Origin: Litorimonas taeanensis
GTDB taxonomy: Bacteria > Pseudomonadota > Alphaproteobacteria > Caulobacterales > Maricaulaceae
Direction: 5' to 3'
Assembly (NCBI RefSeq): GCF_003634015.1
Contig: NZ_RBII01000001.1
Location: forward strand, 248,001 to 312,000
DNA: 64,000 nt
The number at the start of each line of letters is the position of its first letter. Position 1 is the first letter of the stretch. The notes under the pieces were generated by a model. It was not told where the DNA came from. It worked only from the letters and a program-made list of their open reading frames with translations, and made no database searches. Below are positions 1 to 7,787 of the stretch, one piece after another. A program made the translations under genes and the position numbers.

Positions 1-103
1 GTGTAACAAAGAGTCTTTACTGGGCTTCTAAGCTTTAGACTGAAAGATTTACAAAGTTATAATGTTTATAAAAGGTTAATCGCGGGCGTGGACGGATTTT
101 CCA

Positions 104-132
104 TAAAAAAAACCCCGCTTAAAGGCGGGGTT
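104..132 (-). terminator. Rho-independent terminator after rplI
   Basis: Read on the minus strand, an AACCCCGC/GCGGGGTT stem with a six-base loop is followed by a run of eight T. It lies about 25 bases past the rplI stop and should end the rpsF-rpsR-rplI transcript. The 100 bases beyond it hold no gene that I can support. Confidence 0.9.
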
Positions 133-156
133 CGAATTTAATTAAGAAGAGGCGTT

Positions 157-789
157 TTACGCTTCAGTCGTATCTTCCGTCGCAGGTTCAGCGTCTGTTT
201 CTGGGGCAACAAATTCATCCGGCGCATCGCCTTCGAACATGTTAACCGCAGTTGCAGCGCGTTCAGCAGCACTTTCAGCCGCATCAGCTTTGGCTTCTTC
301 TTGCTCAAGAGCAATAACGTCTTCGCCTTTTTCTTGGCGCTCAGCTTCGTCTTCTGAACGGGCCACATTGACAGTGATGCCAACAGAGACTTCAGGGTGA
401 AGGCGAAGCGTAACGTCATGCACGCCGAGAGTTTTGATAGGTGTTTCAAGGACAACCATGTTGCGCTTTACACCTTTATCAGCAAGCTCTTCTGCGATGT
501 CGCGTGCAGAAACAGAACCATAAAGATTGCCTGTATCACCCGCTTTGCGGATAAGGACAACTTTCTGACCTTCAAGGCTTTTGCCTTCGTCAGCGGCTTT
601 CTGCTTTGTTTCCTCATTGCGTTGCTCAAGATATTCACGCTCGGCTTCGAAACGGGCCAAATTGGCTTTCGTCGCGCGAAGAGCTTTTTCTTGTGGCAAT
701 AAGAAGTTACGGCCATAACCAGGCTTTACAGTGACAACGTCACCCATAGCGCCGAGCTTTTCAATACGTTCAAGTAGAATGACTTCCAT
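157..789 (-). CDS. rplI: 50S ribosomal protein L9 with acidic C-terminal tail
   Basis: L9 binds 23S rRNA at the base of the L1 stalk. The N-terminal domain is plain to see (MEVILLERIEKLG..., then GYGRNFLLP at about residues 24-32), followed by the long connecting helix and the C-terminal rRNA-binding domain with LHPEVSVGI at about 130-138. L9 is usually close to 150 residues. This one has 210, with roughly 60 extra residues rich in Glu, Ala and Asp. Long acidic tails on L9 occur in related alphaproteobacteria, so I read it as a lineage feature and not a fusion. A strong AAGGAG lies just before the ATG. It is last in the rpsF-rpsR-rplI operon, 11 bases after rpsR. Confidence 0.97.
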   Translation of the reverse strand: MEVILLERIEKLGAMGDVVTVKPGYGRNFLLPQEKALRATKANLARFEAEREYLEQRNEETKQKAADEGKSLEGQKVVLIRKAGDTGNLYGSVSARDIAEELADKGVKRNMVVLETPIKTLGVHDVTLRLHPEVSVGITVNVARSEDEAERQEKGEDVIALEQEEAKADAAESAAERAATAVNMFEGDAPDEFVAPETDAEPATEDTTEA

Positions 790-800
790 GAGTATTCTCC

Positions 801-1061
801 TTACTTAACTTCATAGGGCAATAGGCCCAAGAAACGTGCACGCTTGATGGCGCGAGCCAATTCGCGTTGCTTTTTACCCGAAACCGCAGTGATGCGTGAC
901 GGCGCGATTTTGCCTTTTTCAGACATATAGCGCTGTAGTAATTTTGGGTCTTTATAATCGATTGTCAGGCCGTTATCGCCAGAAAATGGACATACTTTGC
1001 GGCGACGGCGGAAGCTCGTGCGGCTCGGTAGGTTTTCGATTTTGATTTGGTCTTTCGCCAT
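801..1061 (-). CDS. rpsR: 30S ribosomal protein S18
   Basis: S18 pairs with S6 on the platform of the 30S subunit. The 86-residue product has the expected basic character, with RRRRKVCPF near residue 20, [17 protein letters not shown] in the middle and the conserved [18 protein letters not shown] near the C-terminus. Length is normal. It begins three bases after the rpsF stop, so it is translationally coupled to its protein partner S6. Confidence 0.98.
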   Translation of the reverse strand: MAKDQIKIENLPSRTSFRRRRKVCPFSGDNGLTIDYKDPKLLQRYMSEKGKIAPSRITAVSGKKQRELARAIKRARFLGLLPYEVK

Positions 1062-1064
1062 GAT

Positions 1065-1418
1065 CTAGTCCTCCCGTGAGCGGCGCTTGCGCTCTTCGCG
1101 TTTTTTCATGATCGGAGAAGGCTCATCAGAGAATTCTTCGACACGGATAGACATATAACGCAAAACATCTTCGTTGATGCGGTGTTGACGTTCAATTTCG
1201 TGAACAACATCAGAATGTGCGTTTACTTTAAGCAGTGAATAATGTGCCTTACGGTTTTTATTCATGCGGTAAGCCAAATTGCGAAGACCCCAATATTCAG
1301 CACCTTCAACAGTGCCGCCGGCATTTTCGATTTTTTTGGCGAGGTTTTGAACAAATTCTTCGACTTGACCCGAAGAGATGTCCGGACGTGAGATAACCAC
1401 GTGCTCGTACAGAGACAT
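1065..1418 (-). CDS. rpsF: 30S ribosomal protein S6
   Basis: S6 forms a heterodimer with S18 on the small-subunit platform. The ORF of 117 residues starts MSLYEHVVISRPD and contains the typical GLRNLAYRMNKNRKAHY segment and a basic C-terminal tail ending in KKREERKRRSRED. The ATG is preceded by AAGGA. It is the first gene of the rpsF-rpsR-rplI operon. A leader of about 120 bases separates it from a recognisable promoter. In many bacteria S6:S18 binds such a leader for autoregulation, but I could not fit the consensus here with confidence. Confidence 0.97.
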   Translation of the reverse strand: MSLYEHVVISRPDISSGQVEEFVQNLAKKIENAGGTVEGAEYWGLRNLAYRMNKNRKAHYSLLKVNAHSDVVHEIERQHRINEDVLRYMSIRVEEFSDEPSPIMKKREERKRRSRED

Positions 1419-1548
1419 AATAGTCCTTCAATGTTTTGGACGCGGCGCTAAGCAATTCCGTGAAGGCGGACCCTTAACGATGGCTCTGATTGCGTGTTTG
1501 ACCCCATGCCAAACAGTAAACAAACAGACCGCACCCGGTGAAGCGCGC

Positions 1549-1576
1549 CTTATAGTCTCGACGACGTAAAGTGCAA
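1549..1576 (-). promoter_or_regulatory. Likely sigma-70 promoter of the rpsF operon
   Basis: On the minus strand TTGCAC (1576-1571) and TATAAG (1554-1549) are separated by 16 bases and point toward rpsF. Immediately upstream, GTTAAATCATC occurs twice at 1580-1590 and 1596-1606 with a 16-base period, which places one copy beside the -35. The promoter call rests on sequence match and orientation only. Confidence 0.6.
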
Positions 1577-2186
1577 GCGGTTAAATCATCAAGATGTTAA
1601 ATCATCATGAGGCCCCAAGCGTTTTCTCCAACTCGCCATCGGGGGCCGAGCCAATGAGAGAAATCCAATAAAGTGGACATGCCCGCGGGGCGGTTTCCTT
1701 ACCGGAGACCGTATGTATAAGTGTTTCGTAAGGCCATACCCCACGGCAGCAGTTTTTGATGAAGCGGCCGTGGTATCGACCCCACAGTACGTCACCTGCG
1801 AATTAGTTGTTTAGAAATCTAAACAACGACCTAGGCAACGGTGGTAATGCACACGCTCCAAAAGACCCGGCACAGTCGCCCTGTCAAAAGCGATGCTCAA
1901 TCCCGCTGTCTCATACTCCAGAAGGTGACGTCTTCCTGTCCATGAGCAAAAGAACAAGTTTGAAACTAAGAGGATATAGAGAAACGGGGATGCGATTTTT
2001 GAAAAGCGAGGTTTAACGGGGGTATACAAAGATAAACACGCGGAAACACTTCCTTCCGCCCGTCATTTCTTGCCTCGTCATGCCTTGGTTTAACCGAGGA
2101 ATCCATAAGATGCATTCACCTCAACTACCTAAGCCGTACGTCGTCATTGAGGGTAGGGCAACAATGACTATCACTATACGACAATG
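1577..2186. other. Gene-poor interval rich in inverted repeats
   Basis: I recognise no protein here. Frames of 60-72 codons exist on both strands but look like nothing known. The left part folds locally: GGCCCC at 1611-1616 pairs with GGGGCC at 1642-1647, CGGTTTCC at 1691-1698 with GGAGACCG a few bases on, and ATACC-CC-ACGGC at 1736-1747 with GCCGTGGTAT at 1767-1776. A perfect 10-base inverted repeat with a two-base centre occupies 1806-1827. An untranslated RNA or a decayed element is possible. I could not match tmRNA, RNase P RNA, SRP RNA or 6S RNA. Confidence 0.4.
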
Positions 2187-2216
2187 AAAAAAGCCGCCCC
2201 GAAGGACGGCTTTTGA
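2187..2216. terminator. Rho-independent terminator after the phytase gene
   Basis: AAAAGCCG and CGGCTTTT form a stem around a ten-base loop. Read on the minus strand it ends in six T and lies about 20 bases past the phytase stop. The near-symmetrical A and T runs would let it work in both directions. Confidence 0.85.
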
Positions 2217-2236
2217 TTGTGTTGAAAGCAACCGAT

Positions 2237-3292
2237 TTATTTTAAACCGGCCTCAATATCGCGCCAGTCGATGACTTTGAGGTTTTGCTTTTTACGCGCT
2301 TCAGATGGAGACGTTTCGTCCATGTCATCTTGGACAACCAGAAAACCTTTGGGGAATTGCGCTGTTGGAGTCGAGGTCACGTCGATGCCATCGGTGGTCG
2401 ATGTGCCATCAACGGCGCCGTCTGTGACAGAAAAACGACCTGCGAATTCATGATCCGGTAGGCTGAACAGGGCGTAGCTGTTATTGCCTTGTGAAGACAT
2501 AACGACATAGCCGCCATCTGCGCCGTCTTGGTAAACTGTGACGCCTTCGAGGTCAGCCATTGTCCCGTAATCACCTGCGCGGGCCATGACGAATTTTTCG
2601 TCTTTACCAGATGGAGACGCAGGATAACGGTAAAGCCCGCCCGCTTCTTCGGCTATGTAAAGCAAATTTGTCCGATCATCAAAAGCGCAGCCTTCGGTCT
2701 TGGTGCCTGTTGAAAACTCGCGCACTTTACGCGTGCTGAGTTCGCCATTGGTGGCCGAGAGGATATGCTGTTCATAGATGCCAGCTTTGGTCGTCAATCC
2801 GATATGGAACGTATCATTCACAGATTTTCCAAGGCAAATTCCATAAGGCGATAACGTCCCCGTTGAGAGTTTTCCGTCTTTTGGTTCAGTGAATCTATCT
2901 GTTGCTGGGTTGTAAAGAACAACCTGAATCGCATTGATTTCATCATTACTGGTGACGAGCAAAACATGCGGCGCGCCCTTATACATAAAGCCTTTGCGTA
3001 AATCGACATTGTTAATCGTGCCAATAGGCATGTAATCGCGCTGCGTACCATCGAGGTTATAGATATATAACCCCGCTTGCTTGTCCGTTGCAGCGATAAA
3101 GCCATTGCCATTATCACCAATATAGATTGCAGGGTCATCGGCGGAATCGCCTTCGCTGGCCATGACGGGGGTTTCAAACTTGGCTTGAACTTCAAATGGC
3201 GCCAAATCTGTTGCAATCCCGACATATGCCGGCGTGACGGCGCAGGCTGAAAGCAGTCCTGCGCTGACCGATAAGAGAAGAAGATTTTTCAT
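2237..3292 (-). CDS. Beta-propeller phytase (3-phytase), lipoprotein
   Basis: Beta-propeller phytases are calcium-dependent enzymes that remove phosphate from phytate (inositol hexakisphosphate). The family signature is visible at about residues 48-95: DDPAIYIGD, then ATDKQAGLYIYNLDG, then INNVDLR. Later blocks such as EGCAFDD and LYIAEEAGGLYRYP are also typical. The frame is open for 31 more codons upstream, but those overlap the receptor gene. The ATG at 3292 begins a lipoprotein signal, MKNLLLLSVSAGLLSAC, with the lipidated Cys at 17, so I start there. The 351-residue product fits the family. It lies 16 bases after the TonB-receptor stop, so the two form an operon for using phytate at the cell surface. 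Confidence 0.93.
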   Translation of the reverse strand: MKNLLLLSVSAGLLSACAVTPAYVGIATDLAPFEVQAKFETPVMASEGDSADDPAIYIGDNGNGFIAATDKQAGLYIYNLDGTQRDYMPIGTINNVDLRKGFMYKGAPHVLLVTSNDEINAIQVVLYNPATDRFTEPKDGKLSTGTLSPYGICLGKSVNDTFHIGLTTKAGIYEQHILSATNGELSTRKVREFSTGTKTEGCAFDDRTNLLYIAEEAGGLYRYPASPSGKDEKFVMARAGDYGTMADLEGVTVYQDGADGGYVVMSSQGNNSYALFSLPDHEFAGRFSVTDGAVDGTSTTDGIDVTSTPTAQFPKGFLVVQDDMDETSPSEARKKQNLKVIDWRDIEAGLK

Positions 3293-3308
3293 ATCTCTGA
3301 TCCTTTTC

Positions 3309-6113
3309 TTAATATGTGAAGCGCGCGCCAAAAATGAAGGAGCGGCCAAATTCATCATATTGTGACAAACGTGACTCGTCACCAAAGTAATAATATTCAG
3401 GTGCGTCTGTCAGGTTTTTACCTTCGAGATAGAGCTGGAAGTTGTCATTGATTTTATATTTGGCAGAGGCTTCGATAGTCGTGCGGCCATCAACCGTACG
3501 ATCTAAATCCTCGTCTGTTAACTCATCAAGATTGTCACCACGATGGTTGGCAGAAATGCGCAAATCAATTGGGCCTTTTTCATAGGCTAGGGCGAGGTTC
3601 CACACAGAATTTGATTGCTTCAGGAATGGAACTTCGCGGCCATCTGGCAATGTCGCTTCACTATCCGTCAAAGTTAAATTTCCAGAGAAAAGGAAACCAT
3701 CTAACGCTTCGGAAATGTCGCCAAGGTTTTGTACGTAATTAAACTCAACACCTAAAATTTCACTCTTGTCTACATTGATGAATGTGTTGACTTCTTCCAG
3801 GTTAGCGAGGGTGGCCGCAGGAAGGAAGCTGAGGTCAACACTGTCTGGCACGTCATCAATATCAAATGTAGCGTCGAAGATGCCGTCTGAGATTTCTTTA
3901 TAGAACGCGCCAACAGAAATAACTGAAAGGCTAGTGGGGTAGAATTCTAAGGCCAAGTCGAAGTTATTTGCACTATATGGCTTTAGGTTTGTGTTGCCGA
4001 GTTGAATTTCGTCGCGGTCATCATTCAAAGCTGCGCTTGGGGCCATTTCGCCAAATCCAGGGCGAACAATGGCGGCATAATAAGCCGCACGGCCAATGAG
4101 GTTTTCAGAGAAGCTATGCTTGATGTTCACACTTGGCAGAACATCTGTGTAATCATTTTCAATGTTACGTTCTGTGATGTTTCCGCTGTCTTCCTCAAAG
4201 AAAAAGCCCTGCAGGTCTACTTTGGTTTGCTCGACCCGGACACCCGCGATGATTGTTGTGTCGCCAAGGTCAACGGTACCCATACCGTAACCAGCAAGAA
4301 TGCTCTCATCGATGGTGAAGTCACCTATAGTTGATTCTAATAGGCTCTCATCATCATCACGTTCATCGGCCGAAAATGAACCGCGTAGCGCTTCGGTCAG
4401 ATTTGGATCTGGCCAAGAGAACATACGGTTTCCAAGGCGCCAGTTTGTGATTTCAGAATCGCTAGAAATAAAATCAGCTAAGTTCACATCATCACGCTCA
4501 TAAAAGTCGAGGTTTTGATCTCTGACTTTTTCACGGTCACGATATTTTGCACCGGCTTTAAAGACGATTGGTGTATTACCAACTAGGCTGTCACGTGCGA
4601 CATTAAACTGGAACGCATATTCTGTATCTTCATTAATAGTGTTTTCAACTTCGAAGGCGTCCATTTCATAATTAGAGGCTGTTTGAAGGAAACTCAGAGC
4701 TTGGCCCGAAACAACAGGTTGTTCAGGGTTTGAAAAATCAAGAGTGATAGACCCGACGACATCATCACGTTGCTCTGGTGTTGAACGGAAAGCGACATCA
4801 TGATTGTCTGAATCATCTTCTTGGGCATAGGCATATGAGGCTTGGTAATCAAAATTCCATAAGTCTAGCTGCGTTTCACCGCCGACAGAATACGTTTGAA
4901 TTTCACGTACTTCTTTACGTTTACGCGCTTCGGCATCGACTTCTCCGCGGCGAATAGTGACGCTATTGGCGTCTGCTGCGATAACTTCTTCGTCAAATTC
5001 TCGGAATTCAAATTTGTTACGAATTTCATCATCCGTATATTGGTTGAAAAGTGTGCGGACATAGAGGTCAGTATTATCGCTAACGCGCCAGTCAAAGTTT
5101 GCGACAAGGCCAATACGTTCGCGTGTTAGGTCATAAAAACGCTGTTCGTAATCATCATTTGGAACAATGACGTTAAAGTCTTCATTCAGACCCCATTCGC
5201 CAATTTCATTGTTATGCGATTCAATGGCAAGGTCTTGATAGTTCGCAGAAAGCGCAACGCCAAATGTATCGTTGAAAGTGTTAGAATAAGTGATTGTCCC
5301 TTTTGGAGAAACCTTTTCTGTTATCTCGTTATATTGGCCTTCGACTTTGGCACGGATGAATTGGCCAGAGCGATCAAAGGCAGAAATTGTTTTGAGGTTG
5401 ATAACGCCGCCTAGGCTGTCTGCGTCAACGTCAGGGGTCAATGATTTTTGAATTTCGATGCCGTCCAAGAGGTCAGAGGGGACGCCGTCTAATAAAACGC
5501 CGCGGCGATCTTCGGGAGACGGTGTGCGGACACCATTGATAGAAGATGAAATCAAGTCTGAATTAATACCGCGAATAGACACGTAACGGCCTTCGCCTTG
5601 GTCAGTTGCGACTGATAAGCCAACCGCGCGAGAGAGTGAGTCGGCCACTGTTGTGTCAGAGAAATCACCCAGACCATCCGAGTCGATGATCGTTTTAATA
5701 GAGTCAGCATTGCGTTGTTGGTTCAAGGCACTGGCCTGTGCCGCGCGCGTACCGACAACGATGATATTGTCTTGATACGCTACATTGTCACCCAGCGTAA
5801 TATCGAGCGTTGCGCCTGCCGCTGGGACAGTGATGGTGTTCCGCACTGTATCCGTTCCGAGATAAGAGGCAGAGATTGTGTAGTCACCTTCTGGCAAGTT
5901 GTTGATGCGGTAGTTACCATAGCGGTCCGTCGCAACAGAGCGATTTAAATCATCAACCGTGATGGTCACGCCTTGCAATGGGGCTTGGCCTGTGACGTCA
6001 GTGACCGTGCCTGAGACGAACTGAGCTGATGCCGGCGAAGCCAGTGCAATTGTTAATGCGGCAAGGGATGTGGTCGCAGAAATGCGGGTTAGAAAGGTTT
6101 TAGAGAGGGACAT
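3309..6113 (-). CDS. TonB-dependent outer-membrane receptor, phytase-linked
   Basis: This is an outer-membrane active-transport barrel driven by TonB. In order it has a signal peptide ending SPASA (about residue 30), a carboxypeptidase-regulatory-like beta-sandwich (GQAPLQGVTITVDD onward, to about 115), a plug domain (IIVVGTRAAQ, then RYVSIRGINSDL and DADSLGGVINLKT), a 22-strand type barrel, and a C-terminal aromatic residue in FGARFTY. A TTG lies four codons upstream, but the GGAG correctly spaced from the ATG at 6113 decides the start (934 residues). The downstream phytase gene suggests that phytate, inositol phosphates or a related compound is the substrate. That is an inference from context. 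Confidence 0.95.
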   Translation of the reverse strand: MSLSKTFLTRISATTSLAALTIALASPASAQFVSGTVTDVTGQAPLQGVTITVDDLNRSVATDRYGNYRINNLPEGDYTISASYLGTDTVRNTITVPAAGATLDITLGDNVAYQDNIIVVGTRAAQASALNQQRNADSIKTIIDSDGLGDFSDTTVADSLSRAVGLSVATDQGEGRYVSIRGINSDLISSSINGVRTPSPEDRRGVLLDGVPSDLLDGIEIQKSLTPDVDADSLGGVINLKTISAFDRSGQFIRAKVEGQYNEITEKVSPKGTITYSNTFNDTFGVALSANYQDLAIESHNNEIGEWGLNEDFNVIVPNDDYEQRFYDLTRERIGLVANFDWRVSDNTDLYVRTLFNQYTDDEIRNKFEFREFDEEVIAADANSVTIRRGEVDAEARKRKEVREIQTYSVGGETQLDLWNFDYQASYAYAQEDDSDNHDVAFRSTPEQRDDVVGSITLDFSNPEQPVVSGQALSFLQTASNYEMDAFEVENTINEDTEYAFQFNVARDSLVGNTPIVFKAGAKYRDREKVRDQNLDFYERDDVNLADFISSDSEITNWRLGNRMFSWPDPNLTEALRGSFSADERDDDESLLESTIGDFTIDESILAGYGMGTVDLGDTTIIAGVRVEQTKVDLQGFFFEEDSGNITERNIENDYTDVLPSVNIKHSFSENLIGRAAYYAAIVRPGFGEMAPSAALNDDRDEIQLGNTNLKPYSANNFDLALEFYPTSLSVISVGAFYKEISDGIFDATFDIDDVPDSVDLSFLPAATLANLEEVNTFINVDKSEILGVEFNYVQNLGDISEALDGFLFSGNLTLTDSEATLPDGREVPFLKQSNSVWNLALAYEKGPIDLRISANHRGDNLDELTDEDLDRTVDGRTTIEASAKYKINDNFQLYLEGKNLTDAPEYYYFGDESRLSQYDEFGRSFIFGARFTY

Positions 6114-6119
6114 TATGGA

Positions 6120-6138
6120 CTCCAATTAATAATTGGAG
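6120..6138. repeat. Perfect palindrome covering the receptor ribosome-binding site
   Basis: CTCCAATTA and TAATTGGAG flank one central base, giving a perfect 19-base palindrome. On the minus strand its right arm contains the GGAG used to start the TonB receptor at 6113. It could be a protein operator just upstream of the gene, or an RNA hairpin that hides the ribosome-binding site. Which of these holds cannot be told from sequence. Confidence 0.7.
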
Positions 6139-6200
6139 CGCCTCTCGCGCAGAATTGTTACAACTGTGTGTCTTCGTGTTGAAGGTTTGTTGTCATGTTG

Positions 6201-6218
6201 AAGACTTTTTTATGACAG
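6201..6218 (-). promoter_or_regulatory. Pho-box-like site upstream of the receptor-phytase operon
   Basis: On the minus strand CTGTCAT is followed by AAAA and AAGTCTT. The first half matches the PhoB consensus CTGTCAT in all seven places and the spacer is AT-rich. The second half matches in only four of seven. It lies about 90 bases before the receptor ATG. Control by phosphate starvation would suit a phytase operon. Confidence 0.45.
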
Positions 6219-6252
6219 CAAAGCGGTGTAATTTTAAGGTTTCAATCTATAG

Positions 6253-6281
6253 ATTAAAACCGGCATCGCGAACGATGCCGG
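6253..6281 (-). terminator. Rho-independent terminator with UUCG tetraloop
   Basis: On the minus strand CCGGCATCG and CGATGCCGG enclose TTCG, a very stable tetraloop, and TTTT follows directly. It sits about 60 bases past the stop of the secreted-protein gene at 6341-6973 and would keep its transcript from the receptor operon. Confidence 0.85.
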
Positions 6282-6340
6282 CTGCGCCCACGCCCCGACC
6301 TTGGAGAAGTTGGAGAGAAGCGGGGAGGGGCAGGAGGTTT

Positions 6341-6973
6341 CTATTGGCTAAGCTCTTTTAAGAGGCGCTCTACATCATCGGCCAATTCACCAATATTATA
6401 GGTGATGTTATCTGCCTTAGCTGCGCCGAGCACTTCGCCGGTATGCGCGTTGACTAACAGCGCTTTGGCCTTCGCCTGGGTCCAGCTTTGACAGTCCTCA
6501 TCCACTATAAGTCCCGTTTCAATCAAAGCTTTGCCGCCAAAGCTAGAGAGATGCGCGTCAGATCCGACCCCATAGATTAAGACATGGCTATAGCCTTCAT
6601 TGGCCGCGGTTAGTCTGACCTCGTCAATCTTATTATCTGTATCCACGCCGTTAAATGGAATTTCTGGAATATATTTAAGATAGTCCCCCGCGCTGAGGAT
6701 TGATATATTGGCCGTGGTTCGACGGCTTAACAATTCCCAATCAAACTCTTCGCCGAAAGGCGTGGGGATAAGCCGCCCGCCATCCAAACGTGCGATACCT
6801 ATTTTTGAAGTCCGAGGCAGGTAATGCTCTGAGGCCAGAGCCGCCTCTTTTTCTAAGGTCTCAAAACGCACGCCCGTTGTCTCAAGCGCCTCTGTTGTGG
6901 TGAGGGCAAAGGCCGTATTGGCAAAGCCCGTGATAAACGCTGTGATAGCGGCGGTTTTTAAAAATGTTCTCAT
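6341..6973 (-). CDS. Secreted protein of unknown function
   Basis: I do not recognise the family. The 210-residue product starts with a clear Sec signal peptide (MRTFLKTAAITAFITGFANTAFA) and is otherwise soluble, with mixed alpha/beta character and one Cys (DEDCQSW). A phrase such as IGIARLDGGRLIPTP after residue 50 and VLIYGVGSD near 135 may help to find relatives. TTG is possible four codons upstream, but GGAGGG is ideally placed for the ATG at 6973. It stands alone between the terminator at 6253 and the divergent ruvC. Confidence 0.8.
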   Translation of the reverse strand: MRTFLKTAAITAFITGFANTAFALTTTEALETTGVRFETLEKEAALASEHYLPRTSKIGIARLDGGRLIPTPFGEEFDWELLSRRTTANISILSAGDYLKYIPEIPFNGVDTDNKIDEVRLTAANEGYSHVLIYGVGSDAHLSSFGGKALIETGLIVDEDCQSWTQAKAKALLVNAHTGEVLGAAKADNITYNIGELADDVERLLKELSQ

Positions 6974-7186
6974 AAGGCCCTCCAAGCCATGCTGTTGTCG
7001 ATGATGTAGGCATAGACAGACAGTGCGGCGCGGGTTTGCCAGTGATAAGGAAATTTCAAGGCAATGTTTTCGTAATGTGGCGGAAAGCGGACCAGTCGTT
7101 GTAATTTTGCCCTTTATTTTGCCGTTTTAAATCAAGTCACGTTACGAAGGGGCACGCTAGCTCCTAAACACGACTTATTTGTAGGT

Positions 7187-7231
7187 ATAATAGTTGTAGT
7201 CATAATATTTGTAGTCATAATATTTGTAGTC
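7187..7231. repeat. Three tandem 15-base repeats upstream of ruvC
   Basis: The unit ATAATATTTGTAGTC occurs at 7202-7216 and 7217-7231, with a one-base variant (ATAATAGTTGTAGTC) at 7187-7201 and a degraded fourth copy just before. The first copy completes a TATAAT at 7186-7191. The array ends 35 bases before the ruvC ATG, so it lies in the promoter or leader. Confidence 0.85.
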
Positions 7232-7266
7232 TTGGCACGCCCGTTGTTTGATTCTATTGCCCGATA

Positions 7267-7752
7267 ATGCAAACGCGCCGAATATTAGGATTAGATCCGT
7301 CTCTTGTGGCTTGTGGTTGGGGCGTGATTGATGTGACGGGCAATAAGATGCAGCATGTCGCGCATGGCGTGATAAAGCCGCCCACGAAAGAGCCTCTCGC
7401 GAGTCGGCTGACCTATCTTTTTAACGACATTGTTGATGTAATTATAACACATTCACCAATAGAGGCCGGCGTAGAGGAAGCCTTTATGAAAGATAACGCC
7501 ATGAGCGCTCTAAAGCTCGGCCAAGCTCGGGCCGCCTGTATTTTGGCGGCCAGTACGCATGGCTTGATTATAGGTGAATATGCGGCGCGTCTTGTGAAAA
7601 AATCCGTCGTCGGGACAGGGGCCGCGGATAAGGCCCAAGTCGCGCATATGATGAATATCCTTTTGCCGGGTGCAAAAGTAAAGGTGGGCGATGCCGCCGA
7701 TGCCCTCGCTATTGCCGTTACGCATGCAAATATGCGCCGGCCATTACGTTAG
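7267..7752 (+). CDS. ruvC: Holliday junction resolvase RuvC
   Basis: RuvC cuts Holliday junctions after RuvAB-driven branch migration. The 161-residue protein has the RNase-H-like fold signature: RRILGLDPSLVACGWGV at the start with the first catalytic Asp, EEAFMKDN near residue 70, and the C-terminal acidic pair in GDAADALAIAVTHA. Length is normal. In relatives ruvC normally sits directly before ruvA. Here a lipoprotein gene on the other strand separates them by about 2.5 kb. Confidence 0.95.
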   Translation: MQTRRILGLDPSLVACGWGVIDVTGNKMQHVAHGVIKPPTKEPLASRLTYLFNDIVDVIITHSPIEAGVEEAFMKDNAMSALKLGQARAACILAASTHGLIIGEYAARLVKKSVVGTGAADKAQVAHMMNILLPGAKVKVGDAADALAIAVTHANMRRPLR

Positions 7753-7765
7753 GGCATCACGACGT

Positions 7766-7780
7766 CGGCGCATTGCGCCG
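7766..7780. other. Short GC-rich hairpin between convergent genes
   Basis: CGGCGC and GCGCCG enclose ATT, midway between the ruvC stop and the stop of the convergent lipoprotein gene. There is no T run on either side, so a classical terminator is doubtful. Confidence 0.4.
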
Positions 7781-7787
7781 CCGCACC

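Noticed and set aside
129-138. GGTTCGAATT resembling a tRNA T-loop
   Set aside because: It is the right arm and edge of the rplI terminator, and no tRNA cloverleaf surrounds it.
1607-1780. Candidate tmRNA, RNase P, SRP or 6S RNA
   Set aside because: None of the conserved sequence blocks of these RNAs could be found on either strand. Kept only as an unassigned structured interval.
1589-2029. Open frames of 60-72 codons on both strands in the rpsF-phytase gap
   Set aside because: No recognisable domain, no good ribosome-binding site, and the DNA is dominated by inverted repeats.
3293-3385. Longer N-terminus for the phytase
   Set aside because: It overlaps the receptor gene and would bury the lipoprotein signal that begins at the ATG at 3292.
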